Positions 54,232-62,906 are shown, numbered from the stretch's first letter. The stretch: DNA of 64,000 nucleotides from Ignavibacteria bacterium (GCA_015709655.1 CP054181.1:1298207-1362206); one strand, 5' to 3'. Notes: generated from the sequence alone by a model not told the origin. Program-made: numbers and translations.

Positions 54232-54233
54232 GG
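54206..54233 (+). other. Hairpin 1 spanning the prfA stop codon
   Basis: Perfect 10-bp inverted repeat CCCTACGGGC (54206-54215) and GCCCGTAGGG (54224-54233) with an eight-base loop. The prfA TAG stop is inside the right arm. It shares bases with hairpin 2 (54213-54245), so both cannot form at once. No U-tract follows. Confidence 0.6.
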
Positions 54234-54245
54234 TGGCTGAGTGCC
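54213..54245 (+). other. Hairpin 2, overlapping and mutually exclusive with hairpin 1
   Basis: Perfect 11-bp inverted repeat GGCACTCAGCC (54213-54223) and GGCTGAGTGCC (54235-54245), loop of 11 bases. The left arm uses the loop and part of the left arm of hairpin 1; the loop here is the right arm of hairpin 1. Looks like an alternating-structure switch or the inserted end of a repeat element. Confidence 0.55.
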
Positions 54246-54711
54246 GTCGAACCCACCAGAGGACGGCCCTACGGTTATGCGTTGTGTTCAACGGTGATTC
54301 GCGTGGGCGACTACATGGGGTTGCCCATACACGGTTTCTCGTCCACATTACAGGTTACCACAACCCACCTGCGCAACCGAACCACGCTATAAATCCCGAA
54401 CGGACGGACTACGGCCCTTTGGCACCCCCACCTCCACCACCATCGTGCATCACCACCTACCTACACAGCTCGGCTGGTCGGCTGCGCTGCGCAGCCTACG
54501 TAAACTACCTTAGGAATTCCGGAGCAATTGCTTTCAGATATAGTGGGCAATCTCGGGCAAGTGTGACATGGCCATACGGTTTCGTATCGGTGTTTATGAT
54601 TTATCGTGCTGGATGACCACGCGGAGTCGCCCCTACGGTTATGCGTGTGTGGAGGTTATGCAAGGACGGACGCCATCCGCCCCTGCTCCACTCTGTCGCG
54701 ACGGTGGAAGT
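54232..54711. repeat. Repeat region A between prfA and the 1788-aa gene
   Basis: No credible gene. It starts in the prfA-terminal hairpins and holds degenerate units with a small hairpin (GGGCGACTACATGGGGTTGC at 54306-54325, a GACCACGCGGAGTCGCCCC-type unit near 54614, GGACGGACGCCATCCGCCCC near 54666). Each unit is followed by a CTACGGTTATGCG-like spacer. In its middle lies a 102-bp core (54446-54547) that recurs almost exactly at 61886-61987. Confidence 0.7.
54446..54547 (+). repeat. 102-bp direct repeat, copy 1
   Basis: Identical to 61886-61987 except for one base (C versus T in the hairpin GGCTGCG-CTG-CGCAGCC). Same orientation. It contains two adjacent palindromes, GGAATTCC and AGCAATTGCT. 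It flanks, with copy 2, the two-gene module 54712-61478. Confidence 0.9.
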
Positions 54712-57700
54712 CTAATGCATAACGGTAAATTGTGATGTACTGAAGGTCTCGTCAGCAGCAGTGAGTATAGCGTTGTAGGTACCTGCCGGCCAGCTGGAAA
54801 CGTTAACAGTGATAACATCTGTGCTCTGACACGGCAGGCGTGTTAAGACTCTGCCAAGCGGATCGATGATGTGCAGAAGGGGTCCGGTAGCTTCGTGCTC
54901 TGACCGGACAACGACCGTAAGATTGCCGGCCACCGGATTGGGATATACGGTAAGGCTTGCCGGCTGAGCTTTGTAGTGCTTCATGGTACGCAGGTCAATG
55001 ACCGTAGCATTACCGGTACTTTTTTGAGCACTCTTGGTGCCGGCCAGTCGGAGTTCGGTGTCTTCGACCGCATGCGTGGCAGGATTGTCAGGCGTGATGA
55101 AAAAGCGGTACCACTGGCCCTGCTCTGCCAGCAGCGTGGCATCATTGTGCCACACGGCACCATCTTGGTTTACGGCTACTGCGTTAAGATCCGTTGCCTC
55201 GGCTTCACCACGGCGCTGCACCCAGAGACGGGCTTCCGTCTCGGAACCAAGAGCTCTGGTCTCTAACCCGATGCTGGTAACATTGGACAGTTGCAGCCAG
55301 GCGCTGGAGAATTCGGCAGGCTCGTTATTCTCTGTACTGCCCCACGGCTTCAGCGGTATCCAGCGGTCTAAGTCCGGCAGATAGATCGGAGCCGTCAGAG
55401 CATATCCCTTATCACTGCGGAAGCCCACGTGCTGCACCACACGAATGCTGTCTTCCCGATAGCCTTTGTAGAAGTGTTCCGATGAGGTGGTTATTATCGG
55501 GGCACGCTGGTAATTACTCCACAACGGATTATTATCAAGACTGTTAAAGATCCGGCGGTTTCGCTGCCAGCCACGATTGTTACGGCCGATCATCGAATAG
55601 CGTGCTGCCAGGTGCGGATACAGGCCATTATCGCGAAGTACCCGTACCGAGTCGACGGAAACCAGATGTTCTAGGTTATGGTTCCCACTGGCACCGTATA
55701 GATGCCAGCTCATTGTCATCGACCAGAGTTTGGGAAAATGATCTGTTGTCGAGGTGTCCGACCAGAATTCTAACACCGATGTGGAGTCATCATAGTCCCA
55801 CGCATTATATCCCGGATCCGAGCCCCATTGCCACCACTGCTCACCCTGTGCAACATCAGGACCACGCAGATTAAAAGAAGTAGAAAAAATGATGAATACG
55901 GGTTTTGAACCCAGTGTATCAATACCACCATTCACGCTGCTACTCCATTCCGCCACATCGAACATGCGGCGTGAAATGACGGTTCTGCCGTTACCCGTTA
56001 GTGTTGATTGCCAATAAGCCCGCTCAGCTTTATAGTTAATCAAGCCTATATCATAGTATTTCCCCGACGACGGTGTGAGATTCCAGTCTGACATCTGGCG
56101 GTACAACACCGGGTAACTGTGCGTTGCAATGTAATTTAAATCATTATATGGCACTTGAGGACCACAGACGCGGGCAACGCTATTATCATCCAGAACTATC
56201 ATGCCCGGATCTTGAAAAACAGGGGGATCATCAGCACTCAGCTGGTGATAGATCTGATTATTGGGATAATGTTTAAGACGAGTATAGTAGATATCGTGTC
56301 CGTTGACCGGATTTGGACCTTCCTGCCATATCAGTCCGGCGTCGTCCTCGCCAATGTGAAGGCGCGAATATGAATTCATCGATGGATGTGTGGCTACGTA
56401 CTCGCCAGGTGTAACACGTAGGTACTCGGTCTGCCCTGGTAAAAACTCGCGCATATGCGGTTGCTTAAAGCCCACACCAATTTGACTGAGTTCAGAATTA
56501 GACCAGCAGTAGTAGTTCCCCGACTGCGAGGCGTTAATCATGGGCGTTCCCCAATGCTCAAGAACATTACCAGGAGTTACCGGTGGATAAATAGGATAAA
56601 AACGCATCTCATCGAGCTTCACAGCATAATCTCCTGCGACAAAGTCAACTTGCTGTTGGTGCGGAACGTCGGCAGGCAGAACGGTTTCACACACAAGAAC
56701 ACGGCCGTTGACCGTATCAGCCGGCTTATACTCACAAGCAAAGACGATATAGACTTTTGAGACGTTGCCTTCAAGAGTATCAACACGAACAACCAGGGCG
56801 GGGAAACCGCAGCTGAGATCCATGATCTGGGGAATCTTAGGGAAAACATCAGGTGGTGCATACATGATACGGCTGCTTACGTTGACAGGGGGCTCCCATT
56901 CGATGACCGACGCATCAAACGCTGGTAACGCCGGTGAGGCTGGCAGCGTATCACTCAGCACCAGCGGCTGACTGCGCTGATACCATACCGTTAGCGCTCC
57001 TGTCTCAGCAGAATCACGCCTGCGGTGAAATACACGGTGGTAGCGCATTGTATCGCCCGGAACCATCTGCCGCCATGTGCGTACCGTATCGCCATACGTA
57101 GTGTCGACTGCAGTAATGAACGAGTCTATTACCGGAAATGCTACGATCTTTCGTTGGTTGGAGTGTGCCAGAAAACCTGTTCCCTGCTGACTCGAAGCGG
57201 GGACTGTAGAAACACGGAAGAATTTTCCTTCACCAGGGAGAAAATCTATATCCAAGGCAACATCGCGGCCGATGATCGTATCTATCGGCGGCTGCATGTT
57301 CATCATTGTGGTATCGGCAAATCGCAGCTCCTGTACGCGCAGATTCCGTGCCTGTGCGGACATCCCCTGATAGTGGAATGGCAGGCGCAGCCGCCGCGCA
57401 CCGTATTGTTTATAGAGATCCGGCGGGTTGCTGCGTACACGGGATTTCAGTTCATCGTACGTGTAAACATAATCCTGACCGAAGGTGGTGTCGTAACGCG
57501 GGTCCGTACGCCGGTTTAGAACGCCAATAACGCATACCTGGTCAATCGGAGCAGTACCAATAGAATGAATTGTAATATCATAAAACGTACTGTCGTACGG
57601 CTCCGTGCGCGGGCGTGGTATCGCAGTGCCCACATCCTGTTCGGCAGGAATGCATACGCGCTGATGCGCACTGTCGCCGTGCAGCCAGAGCTTGTAGGCT

Positions 57701-60078
57701 GCTGTATCTCCCAGAAAATAGTGCCGGAAGCCCTGACCGCGCCACGCTACCAATCGCATCTGCAAAAGCGAGTCGGTAAACGGTTGGATACTGCGCTGCA
57801 CTTCACGTACCACCTGACGCATCGTTTTACGGAACAGCGGTACGCCCGGCGGGTTGGCCGCCATGGCATTCATTGCTAAGGCCGTCGTGTCTATGCCATG
57901 CGGCAAATACTTGTCATAATGCGAACTGTCTCCGTCTTGAAGATAATCCGTACCCAGCGAATCATTGTCGATGCGGGCATCACCAAGAGCCGCAACATCA
58001 AGGCATGCCGGGTACTGGTGTACCATACCGACATCGGCTCCTATTGTATTTGCTTTTCCTGCTTTTGGTATATCACCCCACTTTGAATCATTCACATCTT
58101 CCGGAAGGGCGCCGGTTTGACCGTGGTAGTGGAACAGTCCCTTGGAACCCAGGATCAGCGGCAGCCAGTTTTGAAGGCGTATCTCCTCAGCTGACTTGAC
58201 CCGTGCATTGGTTGTCTTATCAAGGCGCAACACCAGACTGTCACCAACATTCTTCCGTAAACCTCTGAATGAGGAATACTCCCATACGTTATCATACCGC
58301 GTAATCGTGGTATCGAACAGTAGCTGCGGATGATTTGCATAGCCAATTTTGAGAGCCTGCTCTACATAACCCAATACTCCGGTTTCATAGGAGTCGCAAT
58401 AAAAATCAATTGAATCATTTGGAAGGGGCAATGGCTTATTGCTGTAATTCCTGTTAGTTACATTTCCGCAGCTCTTACTCCAATGCTCCAATCTTGTTTC
58501 GAAGTCCCGCCAGTCATCACGGCCTTTCTTGAAACCGGCATACAGATAAAGAGAATCCAGATTTGTATTGTTATTTAATACCCCGTGACGTATCAGAGGT
58601 GATGGTGCATTGTTAATCAACGCTACCGTTTCACCGCTCCAGTATTCTTTCAGGCGCAGGCAGTGGCGTGCCTTGCTCATGTCAGGGACATACCACTCCG
58701 TCGTCACGCGGTCATGCAGCAGCCGGTTTATGTAGCGGAAGGCCTTCCAGTGCATTGGTGATATTTCATCGCGCCCGTAAACGCGCCACAGCCGTGGCTG
58801 CTCACCGGGGACGGCGACTGAATCGTGGTTATACTGACGAAGCCGCGCCATAAAGCCGGCAACGCTGTCACAGATCTGCTTATCAAAGCCTCCCCAGAAC
58901 AGCTCGCGTCCGCTGCCGCTCTCAAGGCGCACCCATTTAATATCCACACCCAGCTCATCACAAAATGTCACGTCAACACTCACCCTGCCAATACAGGTCC
59001 TATTGTCGTTGTCCCGTTGATTCCTTACAAAACGTGGATTTCGCCAGATATCAGGATTATCGTCGGCAGGGATGTGGTTTGTGTCCACTTTCAGGTCAAA
59101 GACCAACATTCCATAGACGGTGATATTTTTATCACTACTATTAATGGGCGGTATCATGCGGCGGGTGATAACCATCTCCGTTGGACCGGTAGAGGTCGTA
59201 TCCGCATTAATACGCTGACCGCGGTAGGAGCCATCAAAGGTTGAATACACCGTTTCGATAGCTCCGGTCGTGTCTGGCAGTGCCCTAAACTTCGATAGTG
59301 AGCTGTCGGGACTACACTGCCATTTCCACCACTTCGGAACACGCAGGCGCAGCACCGGATTATCTAAATTCTCCGGTGTATCAGGTGAAGCATCATTACG
59401 CTGCAGGGTGATTGCAAGGTAGAGAGTATCCGTCGTGAAATGCGGATGGGCTTCTGTCTCCCACCGCGTAAAGCCGTCGCTGCATTCCACATCCGAAAGT
59501 ACGAGCGTCTGCCCTGTAAACTTTGATGTTTCCAGGCGGTAGCGGTAGCAGCCGTCTGCAGTATCATAAACAACAGTGCCGGAGTCATCGCGCTGGTGGA
59601 ACCCCCATACGCCACCGGTAGAATCGTCGGGAAGAAGGGCAAACGTATCCGCCTGCTTCTGCAGCCATGGCTGCCACTCCATGGCAATACTCTCACTGGG
59701 CATCCGATATCGTGTGCGTTCACTTAGAGTGTCTTTATACGGTGCTGCTTCAGAAACCCCACTGATACTCGCAACCAGCAACTGACCCGCAACACGCGTA
59801 TCTCCGAATTCTTTTGGGGCGACGCTGTCCCACATAAACGGATCCTGGATGTGCCAGACATTCATGCCCAGGGTGTGTGAAACATTGCTATCGGTACTGC
59901 CCCAGTTCCAGCCAAAGAGAAACGGGCGCTCAGTAAATGCCAGTACCGAATCTGCATCCGCAACAGAATTGTTCCACCCTAGCGAATCGAGTGGTAGCTG
60001 CGGAGCCTCATACTTCTGCGCACTCATGCCGGTGATGCCGGCAGCGAGCAGGACGGCAGCGATTACCAGGTGTTTCAT
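54712..60078 (-). CDS. Giant secreted protein with T9SS sorting domain (1788 aa), unknown family
   Basis: Start at ATG 60078 gives a signal peptide (KHLVIAAVLLAAGITGMSA, then QKYEAPQ); the longer frame only extends into the upstream gene. I do not recognise a catalytic domain. It is rich in Trp, Tyr and Asp, with long sugar-binding- or glycosidase-like phrases (FLFGWNWGSTDS, GMNVWHIQDPFMWDS, GLFHYHGQTG, ADVGMVHQYPACLD), and Ig-like segments in the last third. The final ~75 residues (LTVYPNPVAGNLTVVV, LGRVLTRLP, WPAGTYNAIL, STSQFTVMH) are a T9SS type A domain. Secreted and probably surface-displayed. Preceded by a propeller-type cargo gene 14 bases upstream, so the two likely form an operon. 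Confidence 0.82.
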   Translation of the reverse strand: MKHLVIAAVLLAAGITGMSAQKYEAPQLPLDSLGWNNSVADADSVLAFTERPFLFGWNWGSTDSNVSHTLGMNVWHIQDPFMWDSVAPKEFGDTRVAGQLLVASISGVSEAAPYKDTLSERTRYRMPSESIAMEWQPWLQKQADTFALLPDDSTGGVWGFHQRDDSGTVVYDTADGCYRYRLETSKFTGQTLVLSDVECSDGFTRWETEAHPHFTTDTLYLAITLQRNDASPDTPENLDNPVLRLRVPKWWKWQCSPDSSLSKFRALPDTTGAIETVYSTFDGSYRGQRINADTTSTGPTEMVITRRMIPPINSSDKNITVYGMLVFDLKVDTNHIPADDNPDIWRNPRFVRNQRDNDNRTCIGRVSVDVTFCDELGVDIKWVRLESGSGRELFWGGFDKQICDSVAGFMARLRQYNHDSVAVPGEQPRLWRVYGRDEISPMHWKAFRYINRLLHDRVTTEWYVPDMSKARHCLRLKEYWSGETVALINNAPSPLIRHGVLNNNTNLDSLYLYAGFKKGRDDWRDFETRLEHWSKSCGNVTNRNYSNKPLPLPNDSIDFYCDSYETGVLGYVEQALKIGYANHPQLLFDTTITRYDNVWEYSSFRGLRKNVGDSLVLRLDKTTNARVKSAEEIRLQNWLPLILGSKGLFHYHGQTGALPEDVNDSKWGDIPKAGKANTIGADVGMVHQYPACLDVAALGDARIDNDSLGTDYLQDGDSSHYDKYLPHGIDTTALAMNAMAANPPGVPLFRKTMRQVVREVQRSIQPFTDSLLQMRLVAWRGQGFRHYFLGDTAAYKLWLHGDSAHQRVCIPAEQDVGTAIPRPRTEPYDSTFYDITIHSIGTAPIDQVCVIGVLNRRTDPRYDTTFGQDYVYTYDELKSRVRSNPPDLYKQYGARRLRLPFHYQGMSAQARNLRVQELRFADTTMMNMQPPIDTIIGRDVALDIDFLPGEGKFFRVSTVPASSQQGTGFLAHSNQRKIVAFPVIDSFITAVDTTYGDTVRTWRQMVPGDTMRYHRVFHRRRDSAETGALTVWYQRSQPLVLSDTLPASPALPAFDASVIEWEPPVNVSSRIMYAPPDVFPKIPQIMDLSCGFPALVVRVDTLEGNVSKVYIVFACEYKPADTVNGRVLVCETVLPADVPHQQQVDFVAGDYAVKLDEMRFYPIYPPVTPGNVLEHWGTPMINASQSGNYYCWSNSELSQIGVGFKQPHMREFLPGQTEYLRVTPGEYVATHPSMNSYSRLHIGEDDAGLIWQEGPNPVNGHDIYYTRLKHYPNNQIYHQLSADDPPVFQDPGMIVLDDNSVARVCGPQVPYNDLNYIATHSYPVLYRQMSDWNLTPSSGKYYDIGLINYKAERAYWQSTLTGNGRTVISRRMFDVAEWSSSVNGGIDTLGSKPVFIIFSTSFNLRGPDVAQGEQWWQWGSDPGYNAWDYDDSTSVLEFWSDTSTTDHFPKLWSMTMSWHLYGASGNHNLEHLVSVDSVRVLRDNGLYPHLAARYSMIGRNNRGWQRNRRIFNSLDNNPLWSNYQRAPIITTSSEHFYKGYREDSIRVVQHVGFRSDKGYALTAPIYLPDLDRWIPLKPWGSTENNEPAEFSSAWLQLSNVTSIGLETRALGSETEARLWVQRRGEAEATDLNAVAVNQDGAVWHNDATLLAEQGQWYRFFITPDNPATHAVEDTELRLAGTKSAQKSTGNATVIDLRTMKHYKAQPASLTVYPNPVAGNLTVVVRSEHEATGPLLHIIDPLGRVLTRLPCQSTDVITVNVSSWPAGTYNAILTAADETFSTSQFTVMH

Positions 60079-60092
60079 ACCGCATCGGCTCC

Positions 60093-61478
60093 CTACCTCA
60101 GCACAAGTGGTGATGAAAACACGATGGTCGCATCTCGCTGCAACTGCAGCATATAGGCACCGGCAGAAAGCCGGCCGCTCAGGACAAGACGGCACCGGCC
60201 ACCGCTGACCAGGGCAGGCTGCTGAAGTACAAGCTGCCCCGCACTGTCAGCAACTCTGCACGTTACCGCTCCATCACTGAGGCCGGTAATCGTCACCGCG
60301 CCATCGGCGGGATTAGGGTATAAAATGCTTCCGCCACCCTCTATTTTGCCGTCAACAGAGACAGCGTCAAGGTGAAGGCGGGTAACGAAAATTCTGGACA
60401 AAGTACTTTCATAGGCATATCGCCAGTCAGGGGAGAATTTTTTCCCTGCAGGGAAGGCGTACCGTTTAATGGGTTGTCGGTCCCACGCCCGGTAGTAATC
60501 CACTACGCCACGGTACGTCCTCACTAAGAGTCCCTTACCATCAGGAAGCAGGGCCAGTCGTAGAGGGCTGTACCTTTGTAAGTCACTGACGTTGAGTACT
60601 TTTTTGTTTGCTACCCTGTCATAGACAACAATAGAGCCTTCAGTGTCCTCATATTTCCGGCCCAAAGCGATATAGCGCGCATCGTCGGACAGTGCCATGC
60701 AGCTGATCCAGTCGTCTCCACTACCGCCACCGTAAGGGCCGTCCACTACACTGCCGGTAGCTGCATCCAACAGAACAGCGGTAGTCCAACTTCGGCCACC
60801 AAAACGGCCATCCGGGGGGAGATAATTTAACTTAGGAACCAGCAGATAACGGTCGTCGGCACTGAAGACCGCAAAGCCATTATCCTCCTTTGTCGCACCT
60901 GCTCTCGAGGCTGCATTCCGATACCTCCACACCGTATCACCGGTGTGCGTGTCCCAGAGAATACCCGTGCCGGCATCATACACCCGGGTGCCCGATCCGT
61001 TGAGCACGGCTGACGTCATATGCCACCAAAAATCATCATCCGTAGTCGTTTGTATTGATACGGTACGCTCCATCTCCGGCCACCGCCATACCGTAATACG
61101 CCCCGGGGAGGCGGTAGCCACCATGTTGGCATTGCGGGCAAACGACATACTCATAACATTGCCGGCTTCAGAAATCACACTACGGATGCCCTCACCGGTT
61201 TCAATGTTCAGTTCAACCAAACGTGGCTCCCTGGCCTTTGTTCCGCCGTGACATGCCGCCACCATCATCGGCGGGTCCCCTCCAATAACACAATCGTGAA
61301 TCTCTCCCCAATCCCAATCCGTGGACATTTTATACCAGAGTTGCTCCAGAGTATCTTCTTGCATCTGGCTGCGCAGCACGGAAGAGGGCAGAGCAATAGT
61401 TACCATGCAAATTGCGGCAGTAATTACTGCCTGTAAGGCCCGGTAATACCGGGCAATGGAAGTATCAGGACTTTTCAT
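60093..61478 (-). CDS. Secreted beta-propeller-like protein with T9SS sorting domain (461 aa)
   Basis: ATG 61478 is preceded by AGGTGA with a short gap and gives a signal peptide around ALQAVITAAICMVTIALPS. The body has WD40/YVTN-like repeats: MSFARNANMVATASPGRITV (followed by WRWP), TGILWDTHTGDTVWRYR, VFSADDRYLLVPKLN, ALSDDARYIALGRKYED and LALLPDGKGLLVRTYRG. The last ~75 residues (LYPNPADGAVTITG to SAGAYMLQLQ to SSPLVLR) are a T9SS type A domain. It probably scaffolds or binds a partner outside the cell; the downstream 1788-aa protein is a candidate. A longer frame to 61595 would put ~39 residues before the signal and is not preferred. Confidence 0.83.
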   Translation of the reverse strand: MKSPDTSIARYYRALQAVITAAICMVTIALPSSVLRSQMQEDTLEQLWYKMSTDWDWGEIHDCVIGGDPPMMVAACHGGTKAREPRLVELNIETGEGIRSVISEAGNVMSMSFARNANMVATASPGRITVWRWPEMERTVSIQTTTDDDFWWHMTSAVLNGSGTRVYDAGTGILWDTHTGDTVWRYRNAASRAGATKEDNGFAVFSADDRYLLVPKLNYLPPDGRFGGRSWTTAVLLDAATGSVVDGPYGGGSGDDWISCMALSDDARYIALGRKYEDTEGSIVVYDRVANKKVLNVSDLQRYSPLRLALLPDGKGLLVRTYRGVVDYYRAWDRQPIKRYAFPAGKKFSPDWRYAYESTLSRIFVTRLHLDAVSVDGKIEGGGSILYPNPADGAVTITGLSDGAVTCRVADSAGQLVLQQPALVSGGRCRLVLSGRLSAGAYMLQLQRDATIVFSSPLVLR

Positions 61479-61635
61479 GTCGTCACCTGAGGTTTCTAAA
61501 AAAGCGTATGGAAGTGTCTGCTGAATCACTGCCATGACCGTGCAGGCACCAGCAAATATGACAAAAATATCCCTCAGAATGTTCCATTTGGACAATTTAT
61601 ATTTTTAGAACATAGTTGTACTGAAACGCTACCCG

Positions 61636-61695
61636 CCCCGGCCCCACCCCCCGGCCCCATCCCCAAACGCGCATGCGCGTTTAGGGAGGGGGAGG
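61636..61695 (+). repeat. GC-rich hairpin element C1
   Basis: A CCCCGGCCCCACCCCC-type leader, then a stem built around the perfect 18-bp palindrome at 61665-61682 (AAACGCGCATGCGCGTTT), closed by CCCC and AGGGAGGGG. Shares its flanks with element C2, but the apex differs. Confidence 0.65.
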
Positions 61696-61885
61696 ATATG
61701 GTTTTTATGGTTGTTTATGGTGTTTCGTGCGGACGGATGCCATCCTCCCCTTATGGGATACGTGTTGGGCGACCACGCAGGGTCGCCCCTACGGTTATAC
61801 ATCACGTTCAACGCGGTAGAATCACGTCAACATTCCATGCGGACGGTTTACGTCCCTTCGGGCCCCTCCCCCACCGCCGCCATCT

Positions 61886-61987
61886 TGCATCACCACCTAC
61901 CTACACAGCTCGGCTGGTCGGCTGCGTTGCGCAGCCTACGTAAACTACCTTAGGAATTCCGGAGCAATTGCTTTCAGATATAGTGGG
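61886..61987 (+). repeat. 102-bp direct repeat, copy 2
   Basis: One mismatch against copy 1 (54446-54547), same orientation, 7.4 kb apart. Sequence beyond both ends diverges, although weaker similarity (GGACGG, CCTTCGGGC-like runs) continues upstream of both. Confidence 0.9.
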
Positions 61988-62009
61988 AGAAAGACAGAAA
62001 ATGTGACAC

Positions 62010-62067
62010 ACCCCGGCCCCACCCCCGGCCCCCTCCCCAAACCCCTTCGGGCTTTAGGGAGGGGAGA
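62010..62067 (+). repeat. GC-rich hairpin element C2
   Basis: The CCCCGGCCCCACCCCCGG leader as in C1, then a stem CCCCTCCC (62030-62037) with GGGAGGGG (62057-62064), an inner AAA/TTT and a CCC-TTC-GGG tip. Same family as C1. Confidence 0.65.
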
Positions 62068-62198
62068 CAGAATCATAAGATTTATTAAAACTTTTAATGG
62101 TCAGAACGTCAGGGCGCACGGCCGTGCACCCGCAATAGACAATCTCGCCGATTTTGTATTGTTTTTTATGATGTTCCGTACAGGCCAACCATGTGCGG

Positions 62199-62402
62199 CA
62201 GGGTGGCCGCATGGGGCCGCCCCTACGGTATTATCGTTATTTATGTTGTTTCGTGCGGGCGACCACGCGGGGTTGCCCCTACGGTTTCGTATTTTTTTTA
62301 TGTTGTTTCGCGGTGGACGGATGCCATCCGCCCCTACGGATTCGCGCGGGCGACCACGCGGGGTTGTCCATACGAGTTCGTATTGTGTTTATGATGTTTC
62401 TG
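62199..62402 (+). repeat. Degenerate tandem array of hairpin units
   Basis: Four units in a row at about 62199, 62257, 62315 and 62348. Each has a small hairpin (GGGCGACC-loop-GGTTGCCC or GGACGGATGCCATCCGCCC) followed by CTACGG, an AT-rich spacer and a TTTATG(T/A)TGTTTCG end. Another unit is at 61767-61788 with a perfect 8-bp stem. Confidence 0.6.
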
Positions 62403-62435
62403 ACCCAATCAATTCAGCTCTGAGTAATTTTGTCT

Positions 62436-62906
62436 ATGGGTGAAATTCTCCGTAACCGGTTAAAGCAGAAAGGATTCGATTCCGAGCATCAGGAAGCGCT
62501 CCTTAGTCTACTGGTGGCTGCCGACGTGTTAAACAGGAAGCTGCAGCAAATCTGTGAACAGTATTCCATTACGCACCCTCAGTATAACGTTCTTAGAATC
62601 TTGCGGGGTTCGTATCCAAATGGACATCCGCGTTCTGAGATCATTGCAAGGATGTTGCAACGAGCTCCGGATGTTACACGGTTAATAAACCGGTTGGAAA
62701 AAGTTGGCCTTGTATGCAGGGCCCGTACTACCGAGGATCGCCGACTGTCTCTAACCTTTATCACCCCAAAAGGTATTGAGCTGCTCAATGCGATGCATGC
62801 CGATATAACAAGCCTTGGAACTGAGCTTCGGGAGCGCCTGAACGTTGAAGAAGCCGCCGATCTGATTAAATATTGCGAGCGTATTATTCAATGGGACCTC
62901 GAATAA
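62436..62906 (+). CDS. MarR-family transcriptional regulator
   Basis: DNA-binding repressor of 156 aa, start at ATG 62436 (an upstream TTG at 62430 is less likely). Winged-helix features include ITHPQYNVLRILRGS, the recognition-helix region RAPDVTRLINRLEKVGLV and the beta-wing RARTTEDRRLSLTFITPKG, with DRR as in most MarR proteins. Helices at both ends would form the dimer interface. Overlaps the CAP-domain gene by 16 bases, so it may control that gene or itself. Confidence 0.93.
   Translation: MGEILRNRLKQKGFDSEHQEALLSLLVAADVLNRKLQQICEQYSITHPQYNVLRILRGSYPNGHPRSEIIARMLQRAPDVTRLINRLEKVGLVCRARTTEDRRLSLTFITPKGIELLNAMHADITSLGTELRERLNVEEAADLIKYCERIIQWDLE

Larger units (their letters stand above)
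61479..62435. repeat. Repeat region B between the 461-aa gene and marR
   Basis: About 950 bases with no credible gene, although short frames run through it. Bases 61479-61620 should carry the promoter of the cargo operon. After that come two GC-rich hairpin elements (61636-61695 and 62010-62067), the second 102-bp core (61886-61987), and hairpin units with a CCCCTACGGTTTCGTATT-like spacer and a TTTATGTTGTTTCGTGC-like end (61731-61800, 62199-62402). Similar units form region A, on the other side of the module. Confidence 0.72.

Noticed and set aside
54446-54547. 102-bp repeat as the remains of a coding gene
   Set aside because: On the minus strand it can be read as a short peptide ending at a stop codon, but the frame is not maintained beyond the repeat in either copy, so a non-coding element is more likely.
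54233-54616. 127-aa frame downstream of prfA
   Set aside because: Consists of repeat-unit sequence with low-complexity proline and no start signal.
62199-62402. CRISPR array
   Set aside because: Units are degenerate, spacers are also similar to each other, and no cas gene is present.
62003-62443. 146-aa and similar frames inside repeat region B
   Set aside because: They are translations of hairpin units (repeated AGDHAG-like phrases) and overlap the MarR start; no sign of a real protein.
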